Source of the DNA: Timema cristinae
Lineage: Eukaryota > Arthropoda > Insecta > Phasmatodea > Timematidae
NCBI GenBank assembly: GCA_039000515.1
Contig: JBCFYV010002383.1
Coordinates: 35,821-99,820, forward strand
Direction of reading: 5' to 3'
Length of the DNA: 64,000 nucleotides
Shown: positions 22,790 to 33,550 of the stretch, in pieces
Numbering within the stretch: position 1 is the first letter of the stretch
How the letters are laid out: every line of letters begins with the position of its first letter
Notes under the pieces: generated by a model
Told to the model about the DNA's origin: nothing
Seen by the model: the letters and a program-made list of their open reading frames with translations, nothing else
The model's database searches: none
Translations under genes and position numbers: made by a program

Positions 22790-23885
22790 GCTTTTTCTTC
22801 TTCTGCTCCGTTTCTTTGAGATACCTTTTGGTTTGTCCACTTTGTACTCCTGGAATCCCCTCATGCAGAGGGTTCATGAAAATATGTTTAACATGGGTCA
22901 TTTAAATACCTGGCTCGCCTTCCTGGATTCTTTGTCGTGCTGGTCTCTCGGGTAATGCACTGGCTTCATAGGAGGTGAAACATCTTCCTCCTGAGGTAGG
23001 TTTGGGTATATTGGAAATGTTGTGTTTGACTTTTTTTTTTTGCACCTGCTAAGCCCCTGATAAGAATAAGCTGTGTCACATAAAGGATAATGTGTTACGA
23101 TGACCCTCTTCTACCTTATTTCTTCAATTCTAAGACACCATCAATTTTAAGATGCACCTTCATTTTTTAGTACCACCAACAGAAAAAGCTTTGTTTCTAA
23201 GAAAATAAATAAAATAAAAAGCTAAAATACTCTACTTATAAGAAATATTTTTATAATAGAATTAAATTGACTAAAAAGTTGCCAATTTAAAAAAAATCAG
23301 TAATGTTATTCTTGGTCCCTTCTGAATCAGTATCAGTTTGATTCTTCTGAGCCATCTTTAGCTTCACCATCCTTTAGTAAATTATCTTCTGTGTCAACAA
23401 GAGCATATGTCAAAAAATAACTGTGATTCTAAGACTCGCCTTGTTTTTAGAGACGTTATAAGGGGGGTAAATGTGCATCTTAGAATCGAAGAAATATGGT
23501 ATATTTACTTCTAAAAGAGAGAGGTCATCTGGCCCTAAATTTTAATGGTGACCTTTGTTATGCATTAATACAAATTGAGTTATTGGTTTATTTCATTTTA
23601 TACACCAGCCGAATCTTTTAAATTCCATTTGAGACTCACTTTTTGAGAGTAGCTCATTTGGTAACTGTTTCGTGTTGAGGTTTATTTTTAAAACTTAGAG
23701 TTAACGTTTTTTAATTTTTGTATTTTACTTAGTGCATTCATTCATCTGCTGCTATCAGCAAATAGTTATTTTGAATTAATTCTTCTTAATGGAGATTTTA
23801 CTGAGTTTTTAATTACTTTTTTATGAGGTGCTAATGACTTGATTTTGTCAATGCACCTCTAAATAATAATAATCGCCCTACCTAC
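22790..23885 (+). mobile_element. LINE 3' fragment, third copy of the I/Jockey-type element
   Basis: It matches the RNase H coding region and 3' UTR of the LINE at 1-2540: TTGTACTCCTGGAATCCCCT, a decayed GGTCATTTAAATACCTGGCTCGCC and WIPGHAG remnants, then the 3' UTR, ending GCACCTCTAAATAATAATAA at about 23870. 5'-truncated and disrupted by a MITE at 23119-23494. Confidence 0.85.
23119..23494. mobile_element. TA-flanked MITE nested in LINE fragment
   Basis: The left terminus TTTCTTCAATTCTAAGA and right terminus TCTTAGAATCGAAGAAA are inverted with one mismatch, flanked by TA (23117-23118 and 23495-23496). 376 bp, no transposase. TA target and short TIRs fit the Tc1/mariner superfamily. It interrupts LINE 3' sequence, so it is younger than that LINE. 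Confidence 0.88.
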
Positions 23886-23946
23886 CCACCAAGTAATTAT
23901 TGTCCTATCTTATAAGCTACATTTTGGTGGATGCAAACATGGTAAG

Positions 23947-24174
23947 ACCGGACCGGCTTCGGTGGCCAAATAGTTACTCTCGCATTAGACTAGACTGCCG
24001 AGGATGAAATCTCGGTTGGATGTACTGAGGGTTGTTTTTCCAAAATGGTTTTCCACTCTTTCTCCAGACAAATTCGGGTACACTTTCTTTAATACAACCT
24101 TCCTAATCCCTAAAACCACTATCATAATTAGTAATACTCGAATGGGTAGTAAAAATGCGCTGCTACAAAAAACA
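23947..24174 (+). mobile_element. SINE family A, subfamily 2 (copy A8, with TSD)
   Basis: Head CTTCGGTGGCC...TTACTCTCGCATTAGACTAG; a deletion shortens the head before ATCTCGGTTGGAT. The tail retains CGAATGGGTAGTA. A 10-bp target duplication ACATGGTAAG lies at 23937-23946 and 24175-24184. Confidence 0.9.
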
Positions 24175-24184
24175 ACATGGTAAG

Positions 24185-26480
24185 TTTAATACTTTTCGGG
24201 CTATAATTAAGGTACATGATAGTCTTTAACAAAAACTTGTTTGCTTAAAAACATCCTAAGAATTAAGGTGGGATGTAAGGGGACTTAAGGAAAAGCCAGA
24301 GTTTTTGCAAATTTTATGGCAAGACATTTTTATGTCCAAAATAAATCAAATGTTTCCCCAGTACAAACATAGAATTTAATTTTCTTCACATGGTGACATC
24401 AAAATTTCTTGAATATATTTCAAATGTGTTCTGGAATTTCATGACAACTTTTTCTCTTTATTTAAAAAATTTGTTAGATAATGTCACCATGCTCATGACA
24501 AGACATTCAGCAACTGTTGATATCAAAATGGGAAGAAAATTAAACTCTTTGTTTGTACTGGAGCAATATTTGATTTAGTTTGGCCAAACAATGGTTTTGG
24601 TGTAAATACTGCAAAAACACTGGCCTTTTCTCATGTCCACTTCCATCCCACCTTAAGTTATTCTATTTAAAAAAACATAATTTTTTATAATTAGGTCACC
24701 ATCATTAAAATGAAACTATCTTGCCATAGAGAATCTGTTTACCAGCACTGGCATTAAAAATATGATATTCAAATAATCTCCATGGCAATACTTACTAAGG
24801 AAGGCCTTGTTGACCATTTCATTTCATCAATGTAACCTAAATATTTGTTCTTTCTTTCTTCCATTGTTCATTTAATGTCTATCAAAATTATTGGTTACCT
24901 CTTTCTTTATCTTCAAATAGTATGGTTAAATTTTCAAGTAGTCATGGATTTGGGTATGTACAATCATGCTAAAGTAAAAAGAGACTAAACTGCACATATT
25001 AACATTATTATTATCATCTCAAAACTTCTGTAATTTTCTTTTAATTACCTTTAGGTGATTGATAATATTACAAACTGTTCCCTGCTTTAAAATTGTTAAT
25101 ACAAAATTATTATTGCAATGTTAAGATTAACAAAAGTAAATTGTATTTTAACTATTTATTTCTGTGATATTATAATTTTATTTAAAATTCTCTTTAAGGG
25201 TCATTGAACATGGTTCTTTGGTAAATAATGTTTGAGAGATATAGGTTTACAATGTATCATGTGAGCAAAGCTTGGATGTGGCATGATATCTTTTGAATAT
25301 CTTGTCTAAGTGTGCATGGGCTCAGGATGCCATGATATTAATGATACTCACATACACATGTACTGGCCAATATGTCAGTTCAAGATTTTTCACAAATGAT
25401 TTAGACCTACTCTGTATAGGGATAGTAGTTTATCAATACACGGTTATTTAAAGAAAATGCTTTTTTCATCCGATCAATAGGACTATAATTGTTATCAAGT
25501 TAACCTCTATCAACTATTTAGGGATTTGTATTCAACCACAGATAGTACTACCAAAATTTGTTGAAATCATTTGAAAAAAAAGTTAAGGAATCTAAAATGT
25601 GAATTTGATGTTAGTTCAGATTAGTATTTTTAGATCTTTTTGATTGAGTGACATCCTTTGATACATCTCCTATATTTCACAGTAACCTTAATAGGAAATT
25701 ATATTATGTCTAGGTGTTATGAATTAAGGAATCCCTTTATAGAGGACTTGCATACTTAAAATGAATATATTATTTTGTTATACATTATTTTTTTCTTTAA
25801 TAACACTAATTTATAAACCAACACTATTTTTTGTTTGTTTAATATCTTTAGACTTGAATCATAAATTTCTACAAAATTACAAATTTTAGTCCTCATTGCA
25901 GTACTAGAAATAAAAACTAGAACATTTTCAGGAGCTATTTAAAAGCTGATCTTAAAGAGAAATTAAATTTTCAGCAGCATTCCAAAGTTATTACAACTTA
26001 AAGAATAAATTATAGTGTTTTGGGTAACTCATGTTAAACTTTGCACACTTATTTTTAGGATAATATTTTGACATAAAATATTAACAGATAAAAATAATTT
26101 GGAAGAATATTTCTATTTATCTTTACCATCGCAGATCATACTTGTGCAATATTTAAGAAAATTAAATTTTCCTACATCAAATTGTATAGCTTTGAATTTT
26201 TTGGAAATTACTGTTATGTAAAAAATATATAATTTAATGACCTCAAATTTAAAAATTGGGGTTTGTCTTTTCACTAAATGACCCAGATGGGGATGAATTA
26301 TTTTGTTTATTTATCCTTTCTGAATACTTTTGGATGTTTTTATTGTTCAGATGTAGATGCCCCTTTAAATCTGATTAATGACAATTAAAATAACAATAAT
26401 ATAATGATTATGCAAGAAGAGACAGGAAATAAGGACGGAAACTAATTATTTTGGGAAACAAACCTAATATATATATATAA
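24185..26480. other. Intron 7, AT-rich, nothing recognised
   Basis: About 2.3 kb of strongly AT-rich sequence without a supported frame, RNA gene, SINE or clear TIR pair. A frame of 62 codons at 24390-24578 has no coding character. Confidence 0.5.
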
Positions 26481-26486
26481 TTGGCT

Positions 26487-26858
26487 TTTACAATGAAAAG
26501 AACATCACCTTTCACATTTTACATTGCTGCCACTGGACAAATAAACACCGACTGCCTCTTGAATAAAATCAATTGTTATTGCTCAATCTCTCGATCCAAG
26601 TTTTGTTCTATCGGTATCTTATCAGGAGGGAGTGTGAAACACGCAATTCAACTTCCTGGAAAAAAAATCCATCCTTTTCATCTTCCAACGCAATCTCTTG
26701 TTGCATTTTTCGCACTCTCTCCTGATAAGTTCCGATAGAACAAAATTTAGGTCAAAGGATTGGTGCAGTAACGATCAAGTTTCTTTAAAAGTCAACCATT
26801 ATCTTTTTGTCCAGTGTCAGCAATGTAAAGTGAAAACTGTGTTCTTTTCATTGTAAAA
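26487..26858. mobile_element. Foldback/palindromic element with about 150-bp arms
   Basis: The left arm (26487-26636: TTTTACAATGAAAAGAACA, ACATTGCTG-CACTGGACAA, TTTTGTTCTATCGG, AGTGTGAAA) and right arm (26705-26858) are imperfect reverse complements at matching spacing. A loop of about 65 bp lies between. The sequence after the right arm (26859-26965) recurs at 37560-37680 and 55650-55750, so this belongs to a dispersed family. No coding capacity. Confidence 0.82.
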
Positions 26859-26974
26859 CCATATTGTGTTTGTTCCTTTTTAATAGTAGTTTCCATCCCT
26901 TTTTCATGTACCTTTGTTCATATATAACAAAATCTACCTCATAAAATGAAAAGAGGCTATCCTTAATGAAAGAG

Positions 26975-26999
26975 AGAGAGAGAGAGAGATGATGATGAT
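26975..26999. repeat. (GA)n then (TGA)n microsatellite
   Basis: About ten GA units followed by GATGATGATGAT, 55 bp upstream of the exon 8 acceptor. Confidence 0.9.
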
Positions 27000-27053
27000 A
27001 TTTGTGTTTATGTTTCCACACAGGCCTTATAGTGCAATTCTTACAACTTACAG

Positions 27054-27396
27054 GGGAGGCCGAGAAGGAATCTGACAGAGCATTTGTCCCGGTCAGGTGG
27101 TCGTATCATCGCAACGGTGTTTCCCTTCAAGGGTGACCTAGATCTCGAACTTGACTTACCACTTCAGGAGGAAGAGGTCACCACAAAGCAGCGGAGCACT
27201 GAGTGCCTGCAGGAGAGTGGCATATTTGAGGAACTTGAATACAGCAACCAAGGCACTCAGACTGAAGACATTCTGCAACCAGCAGAAACACCTCCAGGCA
27301 ATCTTGGAGAAGAGCTGCAAAAGTTGACAAGGATCAGGGAGAGAATTCAAGAGAGGGATTCAAGCAGCAAACTACTTTTGATCCCCACAGATGCAG
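27054..27396 (+). CDS. Host gene exon 8: basic start, acidic linker, short helix
   Basis: The acceptor is CAACTTACAG and the donor GATGCAG|GTAAGA, giving 343 nt in phase 0-1. The 114 residues start GRPRRNLTEHLSRSGGRIIA and contain an acidic LDLELDLPLQEEE stretch, then ECLQESGIFEELEYSNQGTQ and TED. A final charged helix is EELQKLTRIRERIQER. The ESGIFEE...GTQTE pattern resembles short linear binding motifs seen between coiled coils in scaffold proteins (inference only). Confidence 0.82.
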
Positions 27397-27454
27397 GTAA
27401 GAAAAAAAAAACACCTGTCAGACATAGGCCTATCTAAAAGACTTTACATATATT

Positions 27455-27970
27455 TCTTACTTACACAATGGCATTAGGAACTCGAAAGTTTGTTGCAGCA
27501 CTTACAAAAATACGCCACCTATCTCTATCTTGAGTTAGTTATATCCAGTCAACCTCACTACACCCTATCTCTCTCAGGTCCATTCTAATGTTACCCTCCC
27601 ATCTGCATCTAGATCTTCCCATTAGGTTTGCCAATCAATACCCTGAACGTGGTTCTAAATTCTCCCATTTGCTATGCATATCCTGCCCTCTGTAATCTCT
27701 GAGATTTGATTACTCTAACAATATCTTGTGATGAGTTCAGAATATGTAATTTATCATTATGTAACCTCCTCTACTCCCCGATAGCCTCATCACTTTTTGG
27801 TCAAATATCTTCCTAAGCACCTTGTTTTCGAACATCCAAAATCTGTTTTTGCTTCTGAGGTTAGTGATTTACATGGGTATTGCCTCCTTTTTCATCCAGC
27901 TTCACCACTAGCCTTTAAATTGTCTTCCGGTTGGAACCGCGCACAAACACTGTACTCCAGTAGTAAGCTC
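27455..27970 (-). mobile_element. LINE 3' remnant (ORF2 C-terminus)
   Basis: On the minus strand, 27455-27610 gives WEGNIRMDLREIGCSEVDWI, a stop, and then TQDRDRWRIFVSAATNFRVP. This is the very characteristic end of an arthropod LINE ORF2. Further upstream on that strand, ENKVLRKIF is also recognisable. Several stops; inactive. Lies in intron 8. Confidence 0.85.
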
Positions 27971-28352
27971 TTTGTATGACATTAACAGAATTGCTAAACT
28001 GGTAATTTTTCACGATAAACACACTCTGCTGCACTGTGTATGGCACTAGCGAATACTGATGAACTAACATAGGAACAGCCACTGCATGGATTCCAAGGAA
28101 AACACATGGTATTTCTGCTAATGTTAAATAAACCTCCATCAAATAGCTTCAAGAATAATTTAAGGGTTTAAAATTTCACCAAGGAAAGACTCTAGACCAC
28201 CCTCTCAGTTGTACATCCCCTTTTCAAAGATCTTCTGGAGCCCCTGATATGTTTGTTCCCTTGGTTGCGCCGGCGCCCTTGTGGCAAATACTCTGTATTA
28301 CCAACTTTGTCAGTCGGCTACTAAAATGCTTGGACACTTTATCGTTGTTTAG

Positions 28353-28517
28353 TTGGAGACTACAACAAACTACGGCTAGAGGCACTTGAAGAAAAGTATC
28401 ACGAATCAAGAGTCTCTCGACACGCCTGCAACAAGCAGAGGACAAAGTGTCCAGGCTTGAGGAGGAGAAGATCCGCCTGGAGAGGTCAGAGGACAGTTTT
28501 CGGCTCAGGTGCCAAAA
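28353..28517 (+). CDS. Host gene exon 9: coiled coil, apparent frame lesion
   Basis: The acceptor is CGTTGTTTAG. Joined to exon 8 in phase 1 it reads VGDYNKLRLEALEEKYHESR V, then goes out of frame. From 28413 the next frame is again perfect coiled coil (LQQAEDKVSRLEEEKIRLER), ending at the donor AAAA|GTAAGT in phase 2, which matches exon 10. The switch sits in GTCTCTCG, so one extra TC unit (+2) explains it. An alternative is a weaker in-frame acceptor at 28396 (GAAAAG|TATCAC) that skips the first 44 bases and needs no lesion. Confidence 0.7.
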
Positions 28518-28581
28518 GTAAGTAAAGTCACAACAGGAGACATGGCCATAAGCTCATGAGTGTTGAACCATTTATAGTGGC

Positions 28582-28840
28582 TGACCCATTTTGGTGGCCG
28601 GTGTTCTAACGTACTACTCTCGTGTTGGACTAGACTGCCAAAGATGAATAGATCAGGATTCGATCCCGTCGGGTGCACTGAGTGTTGTTTTTTCTAATGG
28701 TTTTCCACTCTCCCTCCACGAAAATGCGGGTGCATTACCTCTAAATTAAACCTTCCTAATCCATAACCCATAAGTGTAACTAGTATATAGGTGTATAACC
28801 CTAACGGGTAGGAAGATGCGGTGCTAAATAAAAAATTAAT
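28582..28840 (+). mobile_element. SINE family A, subfamily 2 (copy A9)
   Basis: Head TGGTGGCCGGTGTTCTAACG, ACTCTCGTGTTGGACTAGAC, B box AGGATTCGATCCCG, tail ATAACCCTAACGGGTAGGA and GCGGTGCTAAATAAA. Confidence 0.9.
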
Positions 28841-29174
28841 AATAAAGCGGTTGGTCGGACTTCTAGTTTTATTTATATGTATAAAATAAAGTGCATCAAA
28901 CAAAATATAATATGTAATTAAATAAATATAAATATAATTGTATAAAAAAATAAAGCACAAATAAAAGTAAAAACATTAACATACATTTAATCATTTCAAT
29001 ACTTTCTTATCACCTTCCTCAGGAAGCATCACATTGAAATATTAAAGTGTGTGTTCATGTTTTTACTTTATTTGTGCTTATTTTTTTACATATTATATCA
29101 TATTATTTATAGTTTTTTTGGTTGAATTAACATAATTTTAAATTACATCTCTTTACTGCTATATTTTATTTGTA

Positions 29175-29640
29175 CACTAGCAGAAGTATCCGGTGCTACC
29201 CCGGGCAATGCTTTTCTTTGCTTCAAACAGAAAGACAAAAAATCTCTGCATTTTATTTCCTCTGACAAGACATCTTGTGAATGTGGGGAATGCCAGGCCT
29301 CCACCGTGGTTTCGGATTCCACGTTAAACTGTAGGTCCTTTATTTCATCTCACAATCACCCTACCATTACACATTAGCGTAAGTGCATATAACCCGAACG
29401 GGTAGTAAGACGTGGTGCTAATAATATAATAATAATATATAATAATATATTTCCTCTGGTCCAGTTATTAATAAATAAAAATTAAAAATTATTCAAAAAT
29501 TTAAAATTCCATCTTTGAGGTGCACATGTTTGTGCACAAGTGTCAATAATTTTAAAATTTCAGCCCCCTGCATGCATAGATATGTTGATGACTAACAGAC
29601 AGACAAAAAACAAACTCTTCATTTTATTAATATAGATTTG
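29175..29640 (+). mobile_element. Dispersed repeat of unknown class (copy 1), carrying a nested SINE
   Basis: Starts CTAGCAGAAGTATCCGGTG..CCCCGGGCAATG and ends with CAGACAGACAAAAAAC and TTTTATTAATATAGATT. It matches the element at 36405-36695 (opposite strand) and part of 31440-31605. A truncated SINE (29265-29447) sits inside it. Class not determined; no coding. Confidence 0.75.
29265..29447 (+). mobile_element. SINE family B, 5'-truncated (copy B1)
   Basis: Starts ACAAGACATCTTGTGAATGT, lacks the tRNA-like head, and ends in the same tail as family A (ATAACCCGAACGGGTAGTAA) plus TAA repeats. An 11-bp duplication TATTTCCTCTG flanks it (29254-29264 and 29448-29458). Truncation at the 5' end with a target duplication is typical of LINE-machinery insertion. 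Confidence 0.88.
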
Positions 29641-29764
29641 TCTCTATCTTCTCTTTGTATCAATTTTTTTTAGTAGTAGTGTAGGTCTGTCCATCTTTCC
29701 TCTGTTTTTTTTGACTGCGAGTATTTACTCTAAAATGTATGTTGTTTGAATCTGTTAATATCCA

Positions 29765-30050
29765 ACACCTTAGCTCATTTTGTAGTTGGTAGCTGTCTAC
29801 TGAACTACGGTTACCCAATTAGATTCCCGGCATGGCTGAAAAATTTCACATTGGTGAAATGTGGGTTCATCCTTTAATAGTGATAAATTAACGGGTGGGG
29901 AACGGATGATGTGCCTGTCTTAGTATTAAGAGAAATTATAAGGCATATGAAGCTATGACGGGCCTGGCAATTGGCAATTGGCTATTGGAAAATATATGGC
30001 TTGAGTAAAAAATTGACCCAAGACCATAGGCTGGAAACAGTAATGGATGT
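29765..30050 (+). mobile_element. Putative SINE, family D (copy D2)
   Basis: ACACCTTAGCTCATTTTGTAG head and GATTCCCGGCATGG, then GAAATGTGGGTTCATCC and AGTGATAAA, parallel to copy D1 at 9672. More decayed than D1. Confidence 0.55.
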
Positions 30051-30153
30051 AAAAAAGTAATATCTGTTAATCAGGACTAATAATTCATTATTCATCAATT
30101 TATTTGTCAGGTACGCTTGTTCTAATCTTTTTTATTAATTTTTTATTCTTTAG

Positions 30154-30581
30154 ATTAGAAGAAGAGCTAGTGTTGCTAGCAGATAAAGAAAAAGAACTTG
30201 AATCCCTTCTTGAGGAGGAGCGTTTATCATATCAGGAGGGTTTCTGTAGAATCCTTAAAGAAAAATTGGACAAAGAGGAGTGTGCAGACCTACTCCAGTG
30301 TGTCATCCCTGTGCTAATCATGTATAATGTGTGGTGCGCCTCAAAAAATGCCCTGCACGATCAGTGCAGGTGTACTAAGTATTATAAACTTTTGGGGGAT
30401 TCTAACACGGTAGCTAACAACCCTGAGTTGACGCCGAAGCCTCTATACTATGGATTCATACCTTATTTGACAAGCTCTCCAGATTTTGTCTCGGAGCATT
30501 CCTCTTGCAAAGACAAACTCCCAACACAGGTAGTATATGTAAGAATCGGGTGTCACTTCCTGAGGAGCCTCCACAGGAAAT
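30154..30581 (+). CDS. Host gene exon 10: coiled coil; 3' boundary unresolved
   Basis: The acceptor is TTATTCTTTAG, in phase 2 after exon 9. The first part is clear coiled coil (LEEELVLLADKEKELESLLE then EERLSYQEG). The frame stays open for over 400 nt to TGA 30579-30581, but from about 30240 the product is Cys/Tyr-rich and unlike its neighbours. The next coding segment (30577 on) needs phase 1. Only a weak donor (GAGG|GTTTCT near 30238) links them cleanly to the acceptor CCTCCACAG. Either that weak donor is used, or a frame lesion lies here, or the long reading is a retained-intron form. Confidence 0.6.
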
Positions 30582-31090
30582 GAAAATATAGAACTCGAGT
30601 TGAACTCGATTCTCAACCAGCTCAAGGACAATATCACAAGGGAGACGGATGAATTGCACGACGCTAGAAAGGAAGAGATAAAGTACAAGGAAGACATAAA
30701 GAAGCTGCAGGAGGAACTGGCTACTCTCAAGGGCCAGAAATCGCCGCGGCGCGATTCTGGGCAGGAACGGTTTGATATAGATAGAAAGCGGCTGGAAAAT
30801 AATGTAGATATGATGGCAAGTAAAATAAAAACTTTGGAAAACAAAGAAAAACGATACTTGGAAACGCTAAGGAGGGGGGAAGTTTTAATAAATAAGGTGA
30901 AACAGTTATATATAATAAGCTAGAGGATGCTAAACGCAGCTGTTTGGCCTTTGAGGATGGCCTTCAAGCATATGAAAGACCTATGAATCGAAAGAATCAA
31001 GGGAAGAAAGAAGAATGTGAGAATGACCAGCTGAGAGAGAGGATCATCGATCTAGAAGAAAGAGATAAGGAGCTTTCAAAAAGGTTACAG
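30577..31090 (+). CDS. Host gene exon 11: long coiled coil with one frame lesion
   Basis: After the acceptor CCTCCACAG the frame reads NENIELELNSILNQLKDNIT and continues through KEDIKKLQEELATLKGQK and KIKTLENKEKRYLETL to INKVKQLY. It then hits a stop (30921). Shifted by two bases, it continues NKLEDAKRSCLAFEDGLQAY to ERDKELSKRLQ, ending at the donor CAG|GTCAGT in phase 0. The switch is in TTATATATAATAAG, again one extra dinucleotide. About 170 residues, nearly all heptad. Confidence 0.75.
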
Positions 31091-31439
31091 GTCAGTATTT
31101 TTCAAATTATTTTTTAAGAACAAATAACTGTCTAGTGACTTAGAAATATACAAAAACATGTAGAGACACTGTACAAAAATGTGATGTAGATAGGAAAGAA
31201 GCCGACCTGAAAGGAGAGATTGGTTAGGCCTCGATATCTTAACATACTCATACCACTTTCATCTTACTATCATTAGTCTTCCTCATACATTTAAAAATCG
31301 TCAAAATGGTTAAAGAGGAGGGGGGGGGGTAGTAGATCTAATGGTATAAAGGTTTTCAAGCGATAAAAAGGGCAAAGTTCCAAAAAGGATTTTAAAAAAA
31401 GAGTAAAAAGTATTAAAAGAATTAGAAGGGTGGCTGGGT

Positions 31440-31605
31440 AGGATGTAAATCTAATCAAAATTTTAAAATTCCTGTTTTCAGGTGCACATATTTGTGCACA
31501 GGGTCTACTAAGTTTCAAATTTTAGACCTTTACATGTGATAGATATCGTGCAATTCTCATGACAGACAGACAAACAAACTCTTCTCTTTATTAGAATAAA
31601 TATAA
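31440..31605 (+). mobile_element. Fragment of the dispersed repeat seen at 29175 and 36405
   Basis: Shares CAAAATTTTAAAATTCC, GGTGCACATATTTGTGCACA, GATAGATATCGTGC and CAGACAGACAAACAAACTCT, then TTTATTAGAATAAAT. The CGG-rich end is missing. Confidence 0.7.
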
Positions 31606-32490
31606 GGGTGCCTTGAGGTAATTATATAAAACAGTTTCAATCTTTTGTCCTAGTTTATTCTATTTTACTAAAGAAAACCCTTTCAATTCCAACACACATA
31701 GATTTGTTTACTTATAATTTTCACTCGCTCTTTAAAACTCCATCAAACTTTATTCTATATATATAAAAACTACACTAAACTTTATTTTTATAATATGTAT
31801 AAAACACAAATATATTTTTTACCCAAAATATTAAAAAGGTCTCATTTTATCCGGTGTTTGGGGTTAAATATGAGACATCCGTTTATCTCTCCAATCATGA
31901 AATGAACACATTCAAAAGGATAATGAAACAAAATGGGCTAAATGCCCGTTCCACGGCGTGTGTTTAGGTTGATTTAGCTTGTAGATTACATTATCACAGA
32001 TTGTGGGACAGATAGATGCGCGTTTACTTGGTACAATTGGGCGTTCCCGTGAATTGTTGGTAAATACTTGAAACATCAAAGGCCTGTGGTTCATCTGATG
32101 ACAAGCCAGTAGTGGCTTGAGCACTGTGCCCTATCTACAGACACGAGTAGAGCAAATCACCGTCATGGGAATGGTTAGGCTTGTCAATCTACGAACCACA
32201 TGCTCGCGAATCTACAAACCACGAGCCATTCGCAACGTCATACAACTGGTCATAGGAACAAGGTTTAAGAGTGGCATGCTTAATTTATTTTTCAGAACTT
32301 AAATAAAACAATGAAAGAATTTTTTATTGACTTGAAAGTTGAGCATATTAGCCCATGACTAAAATTGAAATTAAGAATAAAACACTCGTGAAGAGTTTTA
32401 AAGAGCATATTATTGAATGTTTACTTTGATAGTAACTTTCAAAATAATTGCCTTTGTTAAAAATGCTTTTTAGTCACAATTAATTAATAT
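31606..32490. other. Intron 11 stretch, nothing recognised
   Basis: AT-rich; the GC-richer part 31900-32230 has no supported frame or RNA. Confidence 0.4.
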
Positions 32491-32491
32491 C

Positions 32492-32608
32492 TGGCCCGCT
32501 TCAGTGGTCACATGGTCTAACGTTCTACTCTCGCAATAGACAAGACTACTGATAAATTTTTTAACTTCGGTTGGGTGTAATGAGGATGGTTTTTCCAAAA
32601 TTGGCTTA

Positions 32609-32645
<37 letters not shown>

Positions 32646-32752
32646 CAAAAATGCGAGTACACTTCCTCTAAATATAAGCTTCTTAATACCTTAAACCATT
32701 ATTCAATACATAGGCGTACAGCCGAACGGGTAGTAAGACATGGTGCTAAAAA
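32492..32752 (+). mobile_element. SINE family A, subfamily 2 (copy A10) with expanded (CT)n
   Basis: Head TTCAGTGGTCACATGGTCTAAC and tail GCCGAACGGGTAGTAAGACA are recognisable. The CTCTCCCTCC stretch of the body has expanded into a (CT)n microsatellite at 32608-32641, showing how the SINE seeds microsatellites. Confidence 0.88.
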
Positions 32753-32964
32753 ATTATGTCAAGGCTATTAAGTAGGTATCAGGTCTAGGAAATATAATTT
32801 TTAAATTAAAGTTCCATATATTGTCATATTGGATTAATAAATCTCTCATTTTGGCTCAAATAATTCGTGTTTTGGAGGAAAGAAATATTTCACACTATCC
32901 TTATATTTTAGAATAAGTAGGTCGATTTGTACAACAATATCAGAAGAAATACTGACACTTTTTT

Positions 32965-33200
32965 TTTCTAAGTATTCTGGTCATCCATTGAACCTATTAT
33001 CATAACTTCATTGTCTTCTTTGTCCAGTACTTTTTGAAAAACCCTCTCCCCCCATACCATTAAGTTATTAGCAAACATCTTGGGTTTCATTCTTTCGTCC
33101 CTGAGTTTTCCTGCCACTTTGTAGCCTTTTATTTGTTTCAATCCCTCTTTTATGTATCTTCTTCCACATGTAAGGAATAATAGTTTTTTCATCACAATCT
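32965..33200 (-). mobile_element. LINE reverse transcriptase fragment
   Basis: The minus-strand frame contains KPKMFANNLMVWGERV, which aligns by eye with the FADDLMVWG catalytic block of some LINE RTs, with both catalytic Asp changed to Asn. Short (75 codons), ends immediately before exon 12. Confidence 0.55.
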
Positions 33201-33259
33201 TAGTATATAGGTTTGTTGTTAAAGGTTTATAGTTGACACGCTTATGTTGGATTGTTTAG

Positions 33260-33478
33260 AAACTGGAAAATGAAAAGAGGAAACTGAAAACTGACATTAA
33301 TGATCTACAAGCTGACTTGGACATGTCTCGCGAGGCTAGAGAGGACCTTAAGAAGAACATTGATGGCACCATCAAGTTGGCAGTGCTCAAGGAGAAGAAA
33401 ATTACACAAAAGTTGCAAGACCAGGTGGAAGAACTACGCCAAGAGCTTGCAAATCTTGACAAGAAGCAGAAACAGAAG
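33260..33478 (+). CDS. Host gene exon 12: coiled coil
   Basis: The acceptor is GGATTGTTTAG and the donor CAGAAG|GTTTGT, giving 219 nt in phase 0-0 with no lesion. The 73 residues begin KLENEKRKLKTDINDLQADL and continue EAREDLKKNIDGTIKLAVLK and QKLQDQVEELRQELANL, with unbroken heptads. Highly charged (Lys/Glu) and homologous in style to rod domains; no specific family. Confidence 0.85.
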
Positions 33479-33550
33479 GTTTGTTGAAAAACCTTTTACT
33501 CATGGCTGCACTATCTACTTTTGATTTTAAATTTTAATTCTAGTAACGTA

